64,000 nucleotides of DNA from Rhopalosiphum padi (lineage: Eukaryota; Arthropoda; Insecta; Hemiptera; Aphididae): contig NC_083597.1 of NCBI RefSeq assembly GCF_020882245.1, positions 74,192,152 to 74,256,151 of the forward strand, given 5' to 3'. Under the pieces are notes generated by a model that saw nothing but the letters and a program-made list of their open reading frames with translations, had not been told where the DNA came from and did no database searches. Made by a program: the position numbers and the translations under genes. Positions 11,301 to 26,300 of the stretch are shown piece after piece (the stretch's first letter is position 1; the number at the start of each line of letters is the position of its first letter).

Positions 11301-14300
11301 AACATTCTTTACTTTTTCTTCGATTGCAGTACCAACACGTTCGTGCTACCGTGCGACGCGATCGCTTAACAACATTCAAATTTACATGTTTCATATTTAC
11401 ATTTAACAATTACTGCAAACACGAAATTAGTTACATAATAATATATTTTATATTATATATTATATTTTTTAATATTTTGAAACATTTTTTTAAAAGAAAC
11501 AATCATTATCTTAGTCAATTTAGGTGTTTTAAAAAATAAAGATGATTTTTCATAGTCTCAACTTTGGAGTCAATACAAAACTATATTTCGAGAAAAATAT
11601 TATTAAAAAAAAAAATAATCAAACTTAGTATTTTAGTTTTTTTTTTTTCAGTAACAACAATTTTAATTTTTGTGATTTAATTCAAAAAAATAATTTCTAC
11701 GCAGAAGCATTAAATACATAAATAGTTGTTTATTACTTAGGTTAAAATTTTAAATTAAAACTATTAATTAATGGAATAGTGAATACTCACTACTCGATTA
11801 TACACAGGATATACTCTTTGACATTTATGTCTTATCTATTTTTTTTTAATTTTAATGTTTTTTAATAAACAAAAAAAACTTATGCGCATATTCAATAACT
11901 ATATATCAACCTTTCTTGAAAAGTATTCAGCTTTTGAATATGAAACTAAAATTATTTGCAGTCATAAAATAAATTTAAAAATCATTATTAGGTATAAATG
12001 TATAATAATTATTTTCAAAAATGTTGTTTTATAATTACTTCAAACTCATAAAAAAAATATTTATTCTATAACCATAAACATTCACCAAGATAACGAGTGC
12101 ATCATTTAAAAAAAAATCACTAGTTCATGTATTGAGTAATATGAATATTATAAGTACACTTTATTATGGTATGTATATGTGTTGCAGAGAACAATGGGTT
12201 ATGGGTATGCACATTAAACATAAATATATTATATTACCAATAACACAACATAATCTTGTCAAGTTTTCAATAAAAAACAAAACAATAATTTCAAAAGCCA
12301 TTGCAATAGGGTAACAAATAAATTCAGTGACAAAAACCGGGCCAGAAAATAACAACATAACAAAACAAAAACAAGCTGCTGAAGTAATCAGGCAAAAACA
12401 AATAAAACATATTTATATATTTCCACTATTTCGACTCATTGTGTAGGTGTATATGCATGTTTTTCCTAAAGATCTCGCGTGTCTAAATATTCACCATAAT
12501 GAATTAAAATATTTTATACATGTATTTTTTTTATTTTTATATTTAACGCGCTTTTTTAATTTTACAACGATAACGGATAACCCACCATCACGGTACTTTC
12601 ATTTACAATTTTATTCAGTACATTGTTACATTATAAGAGTTGAGTGCGGCAAGACGATTATAGTTTCCTTTGTCGATCATCGTCTAACTATGTCAATTGC
12701 CGCACACCCGAAAAATGTAAAAAGTGTGTGATGGACATTAAATGTAAACAGCTGCTTCAAGGTTAAAATTTAACCATAAAGAATATCTGTGAAATAATTA
12801 TGTATGGACTATGATTAAAGGGCAGAGGATAACATTTTCGGAGATGCATACCTTTACGTTTAAGTGGCTGATCTATGCCTCGAGGCGGGGGTGGTGGACC
12901 ACGAGCGCCCGGGCCGTGTCCTCTCATATCCTGTTGCTGTTGCTGGTGCTGCTGCTGTTGTTGTTGCTGTTGCTGTTGCTGCTGTTGGTGATGCTGTGTC
13001 TGCCTTTGACCTTTGGGTTGTAGTGGCCCTACACCTTCCCCATCAGCATACTCTGTGCCTACCTCCACCAAGAAATTTGAAGGTACTAGACCCCGGACTC
13101 CGTTGCACTCACCTCTGTAAAAACCATCATCGTCCATTTCCCCGTATATGAAAATGGTTTGACCCATTTTGAAATGTAGTTCCACTTGCTGAAACAGAAC
13201 GAAAAATAAAATCTTGTATCTGATATCTCTATGTCTATCTAATAGATATTTATGATTTATGAATAAACTATATTATGTTTGCATATTAAATTTTTTTAAC
13301 TAAAAACAGAATAAAACTGTTTGTATTTTATGTTCAACTTAACATCGTGTTAAATTAATAGCATTAATAACATGGCTAAATTGATGTAAAATATTGTACA
13401 TAATACCTACTTAATGTTTATATATATATATATATTAACTATGATACATAAAACAGTTTAAATTAATACATAATACATATTATATAAATGCCACGGTATT
13501 TTACTATTTTCACGACCAATTTTTAGTTACAATAATATATCAATATAATTATATCACATTAAAAATATTAGCTACCTATCCAAAAATTAGTATGATTGAC
13601 TTACGTCTCCATCGACATTCGGTGAATTTTCAGTCGGGTCATAATCATATAATGCCACCATTTTTTTTACAGGACCCGAATACGGATCAATCCAACGATC
13701 ATCTTTTCTATTTCTAGGATCTTGATTCTTTAAAAAATTGCAAACATATTAAAATTTTAGTATAATTAAACAATCAAAGTAAGTATAGTTGCTGTTGTCA
13801 CACAGCCTATTAGAGATATGTAGCATTATCAGCATGATATTATAATTCGATAGAGTAGTTGATGAGGTGAAATTAATTGGACGAAACTTAATGGCTTTTT
13901 TACTTCTTAAACCCAATTTACTTTACTTGTGTTGTTTACCTCGGGAAGGTAATGATAATAGATGTATCATCTTACAAAAAAAAAAAAAAATACAAACAGA
14001 ACTACTACTAATCAGAAGTGAAAAATATATTATTATACGCTACTTTTTTCATTAACTTTACAAAAATAATCCATATATCAATAATCACATTTTATTTTAT
14101 ACTATATCTTATAACTTATGATTTTTTAATAATATAACAAATGAAAAATCGTAGATTTATTCTTCATAAATAAAATTGTATACATTTACCTTTTGCATAT
14201 CTGATAATTCCATGACCATATTATGAGGAACATAACCAAATCTTCCTCTACTTTCACCCCAATAGAAACCATCCGGATCTTTATCTCCATATATCTACAA

Positions 14301-17300
14301 TATTTATATATTTAAAGTAGTTTACTAAAATTGGACGATATTAATACACCCATAATGTTGTGCGGTGCGGTTTTAAATTAAGTTCTAAAAATTCGTTGTA
14401 TGGAACCATTCAATTGGCCACATGAAAAGTTTGTGTTCTTATTTTATAACCTACTTTTGTTGTTTATTTTTTCGGGTGGAGGCATATTTCAACCCATTTG
14501 TTCAAGAATTTATTACACTTAAATCAAAATACATCTATATGACGTTATATCCAATACAGCTAGTTAATAATATAACATTCACTATTAAGTTTATTATTTA
14601 GAGTTTTATATTTTAATACCGGCATTAATTATTTTTAATGTAGATAATATTCTCGAGCTTATGCTAGTAATTGTTACATAAATAAATATACTTTAATACC
14701 TACATACATGTTTCATAATGTAATATAATAGCAAACCTTTATATGTTCTCCTTCTTTAAATGGTAATTCTTCATCACAAACATCTGGGTTAGGAGACATA
14801 GTAGTTGGATCATAGTCATAAATAGCCACTACCCATCTAGGTCGTTTGTCTCTTGGTGTTTTCTGATAAACAGTCTGTCTTGGATCAGAACCTCTCCCTC
14901 TGTAAGTTCTTTGGTCTCCACTACCACTAACGTGCTTTATTCTAGGTTCTATTTGTTTCTCGTTTTGATAGAACTGCTCTCTATAAATGTAACAAATAAA
15001 ATAATTTCTATAGTGTATCACAATCACTAGTTCTAAAAATACCTTTCATCATAATGATGACGACCGTGGTGAGGAGGTTTAGACCTAGGAGTAGGTGCTG
15101 CAGGCCTATGTGGATGAACTGAAGGAGCACGCCTTGCTCCTCTTCCATTTTCCATGAATTCCTCTTCACTATAATTTCCCTCTCCAGCAAAATCTTTCGT
15201 AACTTCTGTCCAAATGTATTATTTGAAGGTTATCAATGATTAAATACAATTTAATACATACCTATCGATGGTATGCTTATTTGCCCAGGGAATATTTCTT
15301 TATCACTAAGATTTTCTGTTTCCGTATCCACGATTACCTGGCCATAAGCATTCCGTTGCGGTCTCATGTGATTTGGTACAGCAGATCCATATTTAATTCG
15401 TTTGTCTTCATCTTGCTAAAGTATATTTAAATATGATTAGGTTAAGATAACACCTTAAACTTTTTAAATACAACCAAAGATAGCAAGATCGATAAAGAAA
15501 TACCAATTATTACTATTATTACTATTTTGTTTATTGGTACTTAAATAGTTTACTTTATGATGATGATTGTGATGATGAGGTGATTTATTTTTTGCACCGG
15601 GTATCAAAACCGGATTACTATCAGTAGACTGGTTATCCCTAGACTTAGTGCGTACAGTTACTTGTCTGGGGTTAAGACTGAGCAGTTGAGTGATATCGAT
15701 TAAAGCATGATCGCCTGAAAATCATAATAATGTAAATCAATAAAATTGTATTATTTTTTAACAAAGTAATTATTGCTGTAATAATTATTTCTTTTTTACT
15801 TAGATATAATAATATTTTGAATTCTAAAATTCTAACCAGTTGGGCTATCAATATCCGACACTTTTTTTCCATCTGCATAAACAGCATAACCTGTTATATG
15901 ACCACGATTAGAGGGGTCACTGAGTGTGGTAGTCACCGGAAGCCATGTTACCAATAAAGTTCCATCTTGTGGTCCTGATTCTACTTGTACTTCTGAAGGT
16001 GGATCCGGAAGTCCTAAAAATGACATTGTGAATTAGCATATAATAAAACATTCTCTAAAAAAAGTAACATTAAATACAAAAAAAAAATCAAAGAAAAAAA
16101 TGTTACTGAAAGGAAACAAAATGACAAAAATATTTTATACCTAATTATTATTCATAAACTATAGATCTCATAATTTTTATATTTCTGAATATGTTGATAA
16201 ATAAAAATTTATAAAAATAAAATGTTAAGTAATAAAAGATATTGATTTTAGTTTTTAAATCCAAAAGTTGTAAGAAAAATACATTTTTCTTTAAAGAAGT
16301 TTCATTATTATTTTTATTTATAAAAACAATGGGTATTTAAAAATATTTATTAGAATAACATTTTTTTCTTTAAATATTTTAATTTTTTCGTAATTGATAA
16401 TAAATATATTCTACAAAAATATAAAATGATGTATTATCTACCTTTGCAGCCTGTATGCAAACATGCAAGCACGATACAATAAAGAAAACAAGCAAAGAAT
16501 TACAATTTGCATATATCATTATTTAACAATATTTATTAGATGAATGTGATTTAAAATAAAATTTTGCAGTTGAGTAAATTAACTTTATTCGGTAAAAACC
16601 GACTCAAGTTAGCTTTCAACTTCGCAAAGCCAACACATTATTTTCTCATGACAAAAGTAACAATGGGTACATAGCAGTAATTATAAATCTCATGTCCGAT
16701 TGTTATATGAAACATCAATTCAAAAATGTTTACCTTTAGGCAGCGTTTTAAAATTTATGTGCGTAGAAAATTTTTCCATAGAGGTAGAAGTCCTTTTTTG
16801 ATCGAACGTCGGTGCACGTAACGTCTTAGCACTAACTGTTACTCTGTATAATGTATTAGGCACCAAACCTATAAACAAAACCCATGAACTGATATACTTA
16901 AAAATGTATTTAATTTTTATATTATTATTAATACTTTGATATGATTAAGAAAATCATATTTATTTAAGTTGTATTAAATTAAAGAAAATTAATCTACTAA
17001 GGACAATTATCGATTATTAATCATGTATTTTTTATTATTATTGGGTATTTTTTAGATTTATATTATTAATCAAATAAAACTTGAGTTTTTAGTTACTACA
17101 ATATGTATAATTTTTGTAATGGACAATTTTATAAAAATGTTGAAGATATTAATAACGACATAAACATTTCATTAAATAAATAAAATAAAGATCTTTTAGT
17201 TACTACAAGATGTATATTTTTTAATCGTCATTTTTACAAGTGTTATGTATTTAGTATATTAATCGTGACATAAGTTTACTGCCAACATATTAGTTCTCCG

Positions 17301-20300
17301 ACTCAAGTTGTATCTACTGTACCCGTTAAAAATCTACTTTTAAGTATTTTTTTTCAAATTTACCAACAAACAATAATATTCCTACCAATATAAGTATTCC
17401 TGTTACACAATCTATTGCTAAAAATAGTAGCTATATGATTAATTCATGCAATAATACTCTTAAGTCCTGTTTGAATATTTTTCATCACAATATGTGTAGC
17501 ATTAAAATTTATTTGATCGTTCTTAAATATTCTATCCCTATATTTTTACAATAAGATCAGATTATGTTTTACTAAACAACTAATAATCAAGAAAATAAAA
17601 ACCCAGTATTCGTGTCCCTTCCTAGTAAGAAAGTATATTATTTTCTATATATACTTCCATTTATCAGCATAGAGGTATATAGGTAATCATATCCTATAAC
17701 CTTTGCATAATAATAGCATAAACGAATACATATAGAACGAATGAAAGTTATTATCAATTAGTAATTACGGAATCTTAAGTCCTATCATGCTTTTCTTTAT
17801 TGTAAATATTAATTATGATAAAATTAACTGTTATTATCATGTAAAATAATTATTAACAACTGTTATCTTATTTTGGTATTACACACTATACATTATACAA
17901 ACACGACGATTTATTTTTTTAAGAAAAATTATTTTATAACTTTCTTTGTAAAACACAACTAACAAAGTAACGAGCACATGCCGTTATGTATTTATCTACC
18001 ACTATAATATTCGACATGACTTTTAGAAATAAATTTAATTAAAATACAACTCATATTATACAATTTGTTATATGATATTCGGTCAACTATAGTCTATAGA
18101 AGCCATATAATATTATGCATATTTTATGATGATGTGCATATAGTACCTACATAAAATAAAAATAAAAATTACCTGTAATTGTATGTTTGTATACACCAGG
18201 TTTGACAGTTCTGAGTTCAACGTTATTAACGCAAACCACATGTTGAAAGTTACTGTTGCTTGGCAACCATGATATAACAGCGGACGTGGATGTTACTTGG
18301 CTAGCCTTTACGTGTGATGGTCGTAATGGCAACTCTTTTTCCTTACCAATAACCATTGTACAAGCAGCATCTCTAGATGTTCTTCTATTAGCTGTTACAG
18401 ATCTTACACTGATTCTATGTGGCTGCGAACCATAAAAAATAATAATGCTTAAAATATATTTTATGTATTGTATAAAGAAATAAACAAAAAAAATCCATAC
18501 ATTTTTAGAAATATTTAGTAAACAATTAAATATCTCAATAAAACGGTGCAATTATATTTTATAGATATTATAAATAATTTAATATTTTGATAATGATATT
18601 AGAATAAACTATAAATAACTATAAATCTATAGTCAACTTCAAAGTTATGAAATATAATCATTAAACAAGCACCTATTTACATAAATAACAATTCTATCAT
18701 AAAACATCAAAGTTGTTTCGTGACCCAAATCAACAAGTTATAATACTGTTATAGTGTTATATACGTAACTGATAATATATGTAATATGTATGTTATTCAA
18801 TTTATTTAAATCGTTGTAATCATTGTTTATACTAGCAGTTATATATATTATTTAAATATTTATTTGGGTATTCCTAAATTTAGAACATGACATTATAGAA
18901 CAATATAAACATCAAAGATAAATAATGTTTTTGTAAGATTACACAATTAATCGAGTCAATATTAGTATAGAATAATAATATAAAATAATATATTATATCT
19001 ATGGAATTATTATGAATTATTACTATTCATTGGTTTTAAAAAATCTAAGACAATTTTACTTTACACAAAATAATATACATATAATTATACTATTACCTTG
19101 TTTGAGTCAACTCCTTCAACTAAAGCTCTAGTTCTTTCTGTAGCTTTAATAGTTGTTTTCAAATTTCCATCTACGTATACATGATATGACTCTGGCAAAC
19201 AACCTTCTTCAGAAGAAGGCGCGTTCCAACCAATCAGCACGCTTTTGTTCAACTGCCTTTCCAACGTCAGCTGCTTCGGTGCCGGTACTAGCAGCGAGAA
19301 GAACATGTCTAACAGTGTCGATGTCCCGGAAAAACAATTTCCCCCCCAAAACAAGACGCTATTACTCTACGCTAGCTCTACATGCACTAGTCTAGAATAT
19401 TCAGCCACCACCATGTAATAATCTTTTTAAATTATAATATCACTAATATTTTTTCCTATGGACTTTTTATAATTTTTATAACAAAACATACAACTTGACA
19501 CTATTTGATAAGGATAAAATAAATTTGAATGCTTTATTATTAAATTATTCTTAAAACAATCTATTTACGGAATTCTCAAATTAACGTTTTTTTAGCTATA
19601 AGTTAGGAAAGAACATGGGTATTAAAACACTTACAATTATTTAATTTGATAAGACATATTACCCACAATCCATACATAATCTAAAAATCTATATAAAGCT
19701 CTAATAATTGTTACTAATAAATTCTCTAGTATTCCTCGTTTAAAACTTAAAGAAAAATTGAAATTATAATATTTCTACAAACTTAATAACATACTTATAA
19801 TTTATATTTCATATACTTTCCTATTAGCAAGCAATTTATTCCTATGCCTATTGCCATATTTGGTCAAATGTCTATCTGAATTTGTATGTTAATAGGTTTT
19901 CAATATAATATAAGAACAAATAAGAAGCTGAACAACAGAATTCAATTATAAGTAAATTATTTTTAAAATCTCACCATCGTCATCGACGTTATCGTCTTCT
20001 TGTAATTCTTCTAACATATTATTATACTCTTGTTGAGCCAGTCTCTTCATTTGTTCGTCTGTTAAGATTTTCAAAAAAAAAAAATAATAATAACTATTTT
20101 ATTATTAATATTTTTCATTATATATTAATAATAATATTTGTTTATTTTTTTTTCACCTGGGAGCATGTATTCAATATTTTGAGGAACCGTAGTTGTCGCA
20201 CTATCGTCACATTCTCTAAGTCTAACCACCATAGACTGATAGAAATCTTCAAGATCTCTACCATAAAGCTGTTGTACATAATTTGAAGGCACTAAACCAC

Positions 20301-23300
20301 GTCTTCCATCTAAAAGCTCACCATCAAAAAACCCATCCTATATCCAAAAAATATATAAAATTATTGTTACATAAAAACTACATATTTTGTACTACACAAT
20401 GTAACATTCTAACATAACCTAACGGTTAGGTCTTAACCTAACCTTCATAACGTTAAAAGTAAAAATAATAACAGGCACATATTAAATATATCCGACAGAT
20501 GTATTGGTGATTCGACATTATTAATATTTTTGTTATTAATCAGGAATAACTAATACAAACAAATTACGGAAAACAGAAATAATTACGCAATAACAATATT
20601 TGATAAAATAAATGTTGTTATTTTATTTTAATTAAAAAGTAAATGACCGTAAATACTTCAAAATTTCACTAAATATTTAGAATATCATTTAGTACAATTT
20701 CAAAACACTCGAGCTCTTTTTAAGCTGTTAAAAGACATTTAAAATAATTTTTTTTTAATACGACATATATAAATATGTTTACAATTCTACATTGCATTAT
20801 AGTAATTTATATTACTATTAAAATATATGGTAGTTTAAGTTAATTGTTGACAAAAACATTGCATTTGTTATATTATTAATATTTAATTATTATAGTAGTA
20901 TATATTTATATCATATTATATCATTGTTATTTTTTCTTTAAGTCAATACTGATACTTATGGTAAAAAGTTTCTTTAGTAAATATCTTAAGAATTATAGAT
21001 TAGGTTTTCAATTAATAAAAATAGTTATTTTACGTGGCAATTACTATACATATATTTATATATATTACGTTGTCGTCAAAATTTTAAATTCAATCACTCA
21101 TAAAAATATATATAGGTGTTAATATTAAAAAGTATACCTAAGTATTTTTTAAAACAACATTATTTATATTTTATACCTATAATATTTTAGTGATTTTTTC
21201 GAATTTAAAAAAAATATCATTATTAAAAGAATTGTGGCTATGTATTTTCAATATTTCTTAATTGCTGTAAAAATCACTAATGAAAACCTTACATTAAATA
21301 ATCAAGTTTTTTTACACAATAACAAAATTTTATTACACATAAATTGAATAAAAACGAAAATTTAAAAAACTTTTTTATATGTTTCACAAACGGAGTCAAT
21401 ATATTTTGTAAATTATATAATATATTTATAAAAAATTATTATTTAAAAAATTAGAAAATGATAATCGCTTTGTTGTTCAGTAAGTGTCGAATATACTTGG
21501 TTATTGAGGAATAATCACTGTAATGTATGAATTAAATTTGAATTAAAAGGTAGATTATTAAATATGAAAAAATTGAATTTCAAGTACCTTCTACTACTCA
21601 TTTTTTTTATTACAGAAAAAAACCAAATATTTGTAAAATAGTCTTGCATATACAAATTCTAGTTTATCATTATTTTTTTTCCGGATTCTTTTAAAAATTA
21701 TTTTTGACTTCTCGAAGTAACAACTAAGCCAATTTTTCTACCAGAAACCAACCTCAAAGTTGAAAATCAAAGCATTATTACTGCCCCCAAAAGTAAAATC
21801 AAAGAAAATAATACCATTGTAAAATCAATTAATTTATAGTTTCGCTCAGAATCTAAAATTTTGATATGGATTTATGTCTCTATACAGTTATTCATTTTTA
21901 AATTAAAATTAAAAAAATAAAATCGATTTTGTCAAAAGCTGTTTAGCGTAAAAATTCTAGTTTTTTTTTTTAGTATTTTTTTTTCCTTTAATGATTGTTT
22001 TTTAAATTTAAATTTCTAATTGTGAGATTATGATATTTTCAAAGTACCAACTTAAACCAGTTCACTACTAGGAACTAGGAACTACCAAAAAACAACAATA
22101 CATAATATCGTCCTGCTCAGAATCTGTTTATAATAATTAGTCAGTCGTTGAATTCAAATTTGATTCAATTTATAGTATATTATATACATTACAGTAACTT
22201 GTTCAATGACGCCTACTTGAAGTTTAATACTATACAGCAGAGTAAATAACTTAGTTTTTTATAAATTTTATTTTCCAGAAAAATATTCTGCTTTAGAGTA
22301 TGAAACTAAAAATGTATATGCTCATTCATAAATTTAAAATTTTAATGACTGAAAATTATGTAATATAGATATTTCTAAAAACGTTAGGAACATCATAACA
22401 CACATGTCACATGGTTGTAAAACCAATATATTCATCACTGCTTTAAATTTTAAATATGATAGTAATATTGGACGTACCTCGTCTTTATTACCCCATACTA
22501 AAATATAATCCCCTGCGGTAATTGGAAGTTCTTCTTCAAAATTTTCATTAGGTGAACAATAGAAAGGATCATATGTATATCTACAATTAAATATTACATA
22601 TTAATATGAAATAAATATACTATTTTAGCATTTATTCGATTTATTTTATTTATTACCTCGCACAATAAACATAACACTGTCCCTTTCCTGGTATATCCAA
22701 CATGTCTGGCATTCGTCTTTCCCCAATACGTTTCGTTGAATCTATACTTAACCCTAATGCGTCGTTAATTATGTTATTTTGATCTACAAAAAAATTCAAT
22801 CCTTAGTTGTAAGTTTTATCACGGTGAAATTAAAAATAACCCCTTACAATCGATATCTTGTTGAGCGTTGATCATACTGGGAATCGCTGGCATAATCCGT
22901 CCTTTGGGTTGAATTCTTGATTGCTGTCCAGTAGCCAATAAGACAGAATCCAATGCTGGAGTCGTGGTAGTAAGCGGTCCTACGGTTGGCAGCACCGATG
23001 TGCCAATGGATAAGGGTTGATATGTCTGTGTCAGATGACCAGGGGCCACGCGATAAAGCTTCATAAGGTAAAATATGATGTTAAAAAAATATTTTGATTA
23101 CAAAATATTATACATACCTCTGTGTATGGGTAATTTATATGCGACGGCACCGAGGCCAAGGCATAATTCGGATCTTGCATTGAACTCGAAGAAGGTGTCA
23201 ATATACCAGCAGTCGGCAAACCTAAAATATGTCAAGAAGTAGATTTAAACATAAATACGACATACTACTTATGCCTTAACAAATTTCCGAAAATTAGATT

Positions 23301-26300
23301 AAAATTACTAAAAAAAAAATATTGCACTAGCGATTAAATTGACTGAAATATAAATATAAATGATTTGTATAGATAATTATTATGTTAAATTTGGTATTGA
23401 CCAAACTCATGCATATTAGATTATATATATGCTATTTAGTTAATAAATTGAATGCATTATCGGCTAATTTGGACAAAATTAGTTTGCTAAATATTGAAAA
23501 AAATAATTCTAGCAATAATATTTTAGCAGGAATGTATAAGCACATGGACCACATTAATTTTATTAATAATGTGTTTTATAGGATGCATACCTATATGCTT
23601 ACATAATATAATTATAATGCACGTAATACTAATCACCGTAAATACTTAGGTTCTAACTATTAATATTTTGTGCTATAATGCTATAATATGATTATATTAA
23701 ATTGTAGTCTAAATAATTGTATTGAAATAAATTAAATGTAGTAGTATATATATATATACAAATAAAAGCGTAAGTGCTAGTTAAAAATCTAAATATCATA
23801 TTGAATATATTTTGTCAAATTACCTATAGGCTATATAAGTTATGCTTATTTGACTATTTCCTTATTGATGAATAATTAATTTTCAAATTAATTGTAATAA
23901 TCTAATGAACTACACTTTGCACTATAAGAAAGGCTTTTTTTTATTTCTGTCCATGACTTACTGCGTTTTTTCAAGCACGACCGAAGCGGTGCTGTGTTTG
24001 AATCCGTTTTATCACTTTTTATTTTGACTTTATGCAGCGGTGCTGTTTGCCCAGGACCCCCGGCAACTGTTTTATTTTATTTTTATTTTTTTTATATATA
24101 TATATATATATACGCATTCAAGGTGTTCAATATATATAGTTAAATATAAAACTGAATAATTCATATTTTGAAGAATAAACATATTATGTGATTTAAGTTT
24201 AAAAAAGTTCACATATATATTAAACATCCTGTGTTTTATATTTACAATTGTATGCAATTTATGAAATTTGTTGTTATTCTTACCTATAGTAGATCTTGTC
24301 TTGTCTAGTTCAGCTAATACTCTATTGTCTTGGTCTATTTTGGCCATTATGCGATCGATTTCTGAAGGCAAAGTAGATGCTCTACCACCCGTTATACTTG
24401 ATAATACTGGTCTGTTCATATCAATTGTTTCCAATACATCTCCTATGTAATAACAATTAATTGATGTTATTGACTTTCGTATTTTATAGCGTAACTTTAT
24501 TTATTTATTCAATGTAAATAAATAATATTAACTTGTACCTGCAGATTGTAATCTGTGTTGTCTCAATTGATCAGTAGAATACATGTGCTCTAATGATGCA
24601 GGTAGAGAAGAATGGTTGATAGAATTCGATCCTATGAAATAGTAACATATTAGATATACGTAAACGTTTAACGAGCTAGTGCCTAGTTCATATAGGTAGT
24701 TGTTGTTTTTTAATTTTTTAATTATGTGTATATTATAATATACATATAGATAAAATAATACATCACAATTCATAATATAATTATAAAAAAATTATTATTA
24801 TTGTGTATTAAGTATAAACACAACTTACTTAGTTCTACACTAGATGTAGTAGATTCTGAGGGCGAGTTCAAAGCTAAGTCTATAGACTTGTATGAAGTTC
24901 TTAGCGTAGACTTTTTGTGATGTTCTAATTCCAACTGCAATTCCTCCTGTTTAACATTTTCTAATTCCATCTTCTTTTCCAACTCTCGAATCTTAGACTA
25001 AAATCAAACACAATTATCCAATATAAATTATGTATTATTTAGGAATTCGGTTATAAAATTATTATATTTTACTTGTAATGATTCAATATGTTCACACAGT
25101 CTAGTTTTTTCTGCATAGTTGATATTCGATGGCCTGGTTTGTAATTCACGCTGCTTATCTTGAAGCTTGACAACGCATTCTTTGTAATCTTTTTCCAACG
25201 CTCTCTTTTTGTCAGTTGCATCTTGCATAAGCTATAATATCATAAAATTGAATAGATTATACAATAATATTTTTTTTTCATATTGAAATACTAAACACTA
25301 TAAACACTTGCCTTAAGAATTTCATCTATTTCTTGATCGGCATCTGCCCGGGCTGATACTGAGTTCAGCCCGGAGCCCTTTTTCACCTAAGTAAAAAAAG
25401 TTAGAAATTTGTATTAGAAATTCAAAGTTTTTCTACTTCTAAATAGTATCTTAAATTTAAACTTGCTCACATGTTGGAGTTGCAATACTTGTTTGTGTAG
25501 ATCTGTATTTTGGATGGTTAGCTCGGTATTTTTTTCCAACACTCTGACTAGTTGATCCTCCTGTAATACAACGAAAAATACATTTCAAAAAAAAAAAAAA
25601 TCTTACGTGCTACGCCTACATACAATAGGTAAATATATTTTATAAGTTATCTTGGTTGAACCGAGAAAATTTATTTTTTCTAATGTTATTTAATTTAATG
25701 GACTATATTAACAATTATTATCATTCCAAACGACTACAGTTAAAATCTCGGACCTCATAAATAAATAGTAGATATACATTTTATTTCAATAGTAATATTT
25801 AGGTAGGGTAAATGGATAAAATACTACTGATCTCCTAATCAAAAATTATTCCTATTAAATATATATTATACTTAAATAATACAATAAACAATAAATGAAG
25901 GAAAAGGAAGAAAAACCTATGTGCACTATCTGCGATACCGAATTATCAGTCAACCATATTTTTTACAGAATGCCTCTAGTACACAGATGAACTCAACAAC
26001 CTCAACATCCAAACACCCTAGAGGCCTAGGGCGCATCACTCGAACCGAACGCAGACACCACCTAGTTTTAACATTTTTAAGAAAATTTAAATTATAAGAT
26101 TTAATCTTAATAACATTTATTGTAATTAATATAAAAACTAATGGCCGATATTAATTTAAGATCAATAAAAAAAAAATCAATAAATGATCATATTGAAACA
26201 AGCTTTTCAGTTATCAAAAAATTAAAATTTATACTATTAAACCTAAACAATAAATTATTATTAAGCTCTTAAAAACATACAAAAATAATGAGTTTAAAGT

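Noticed and set aside
12644..12712. Hairpin from GTGCGGCAA/TTGCCGCAC with inner GACGAT/ATCGTC
   Set aside because: The arms are short and the stem is heavily interrupted. No function or element can be supported from one copy.
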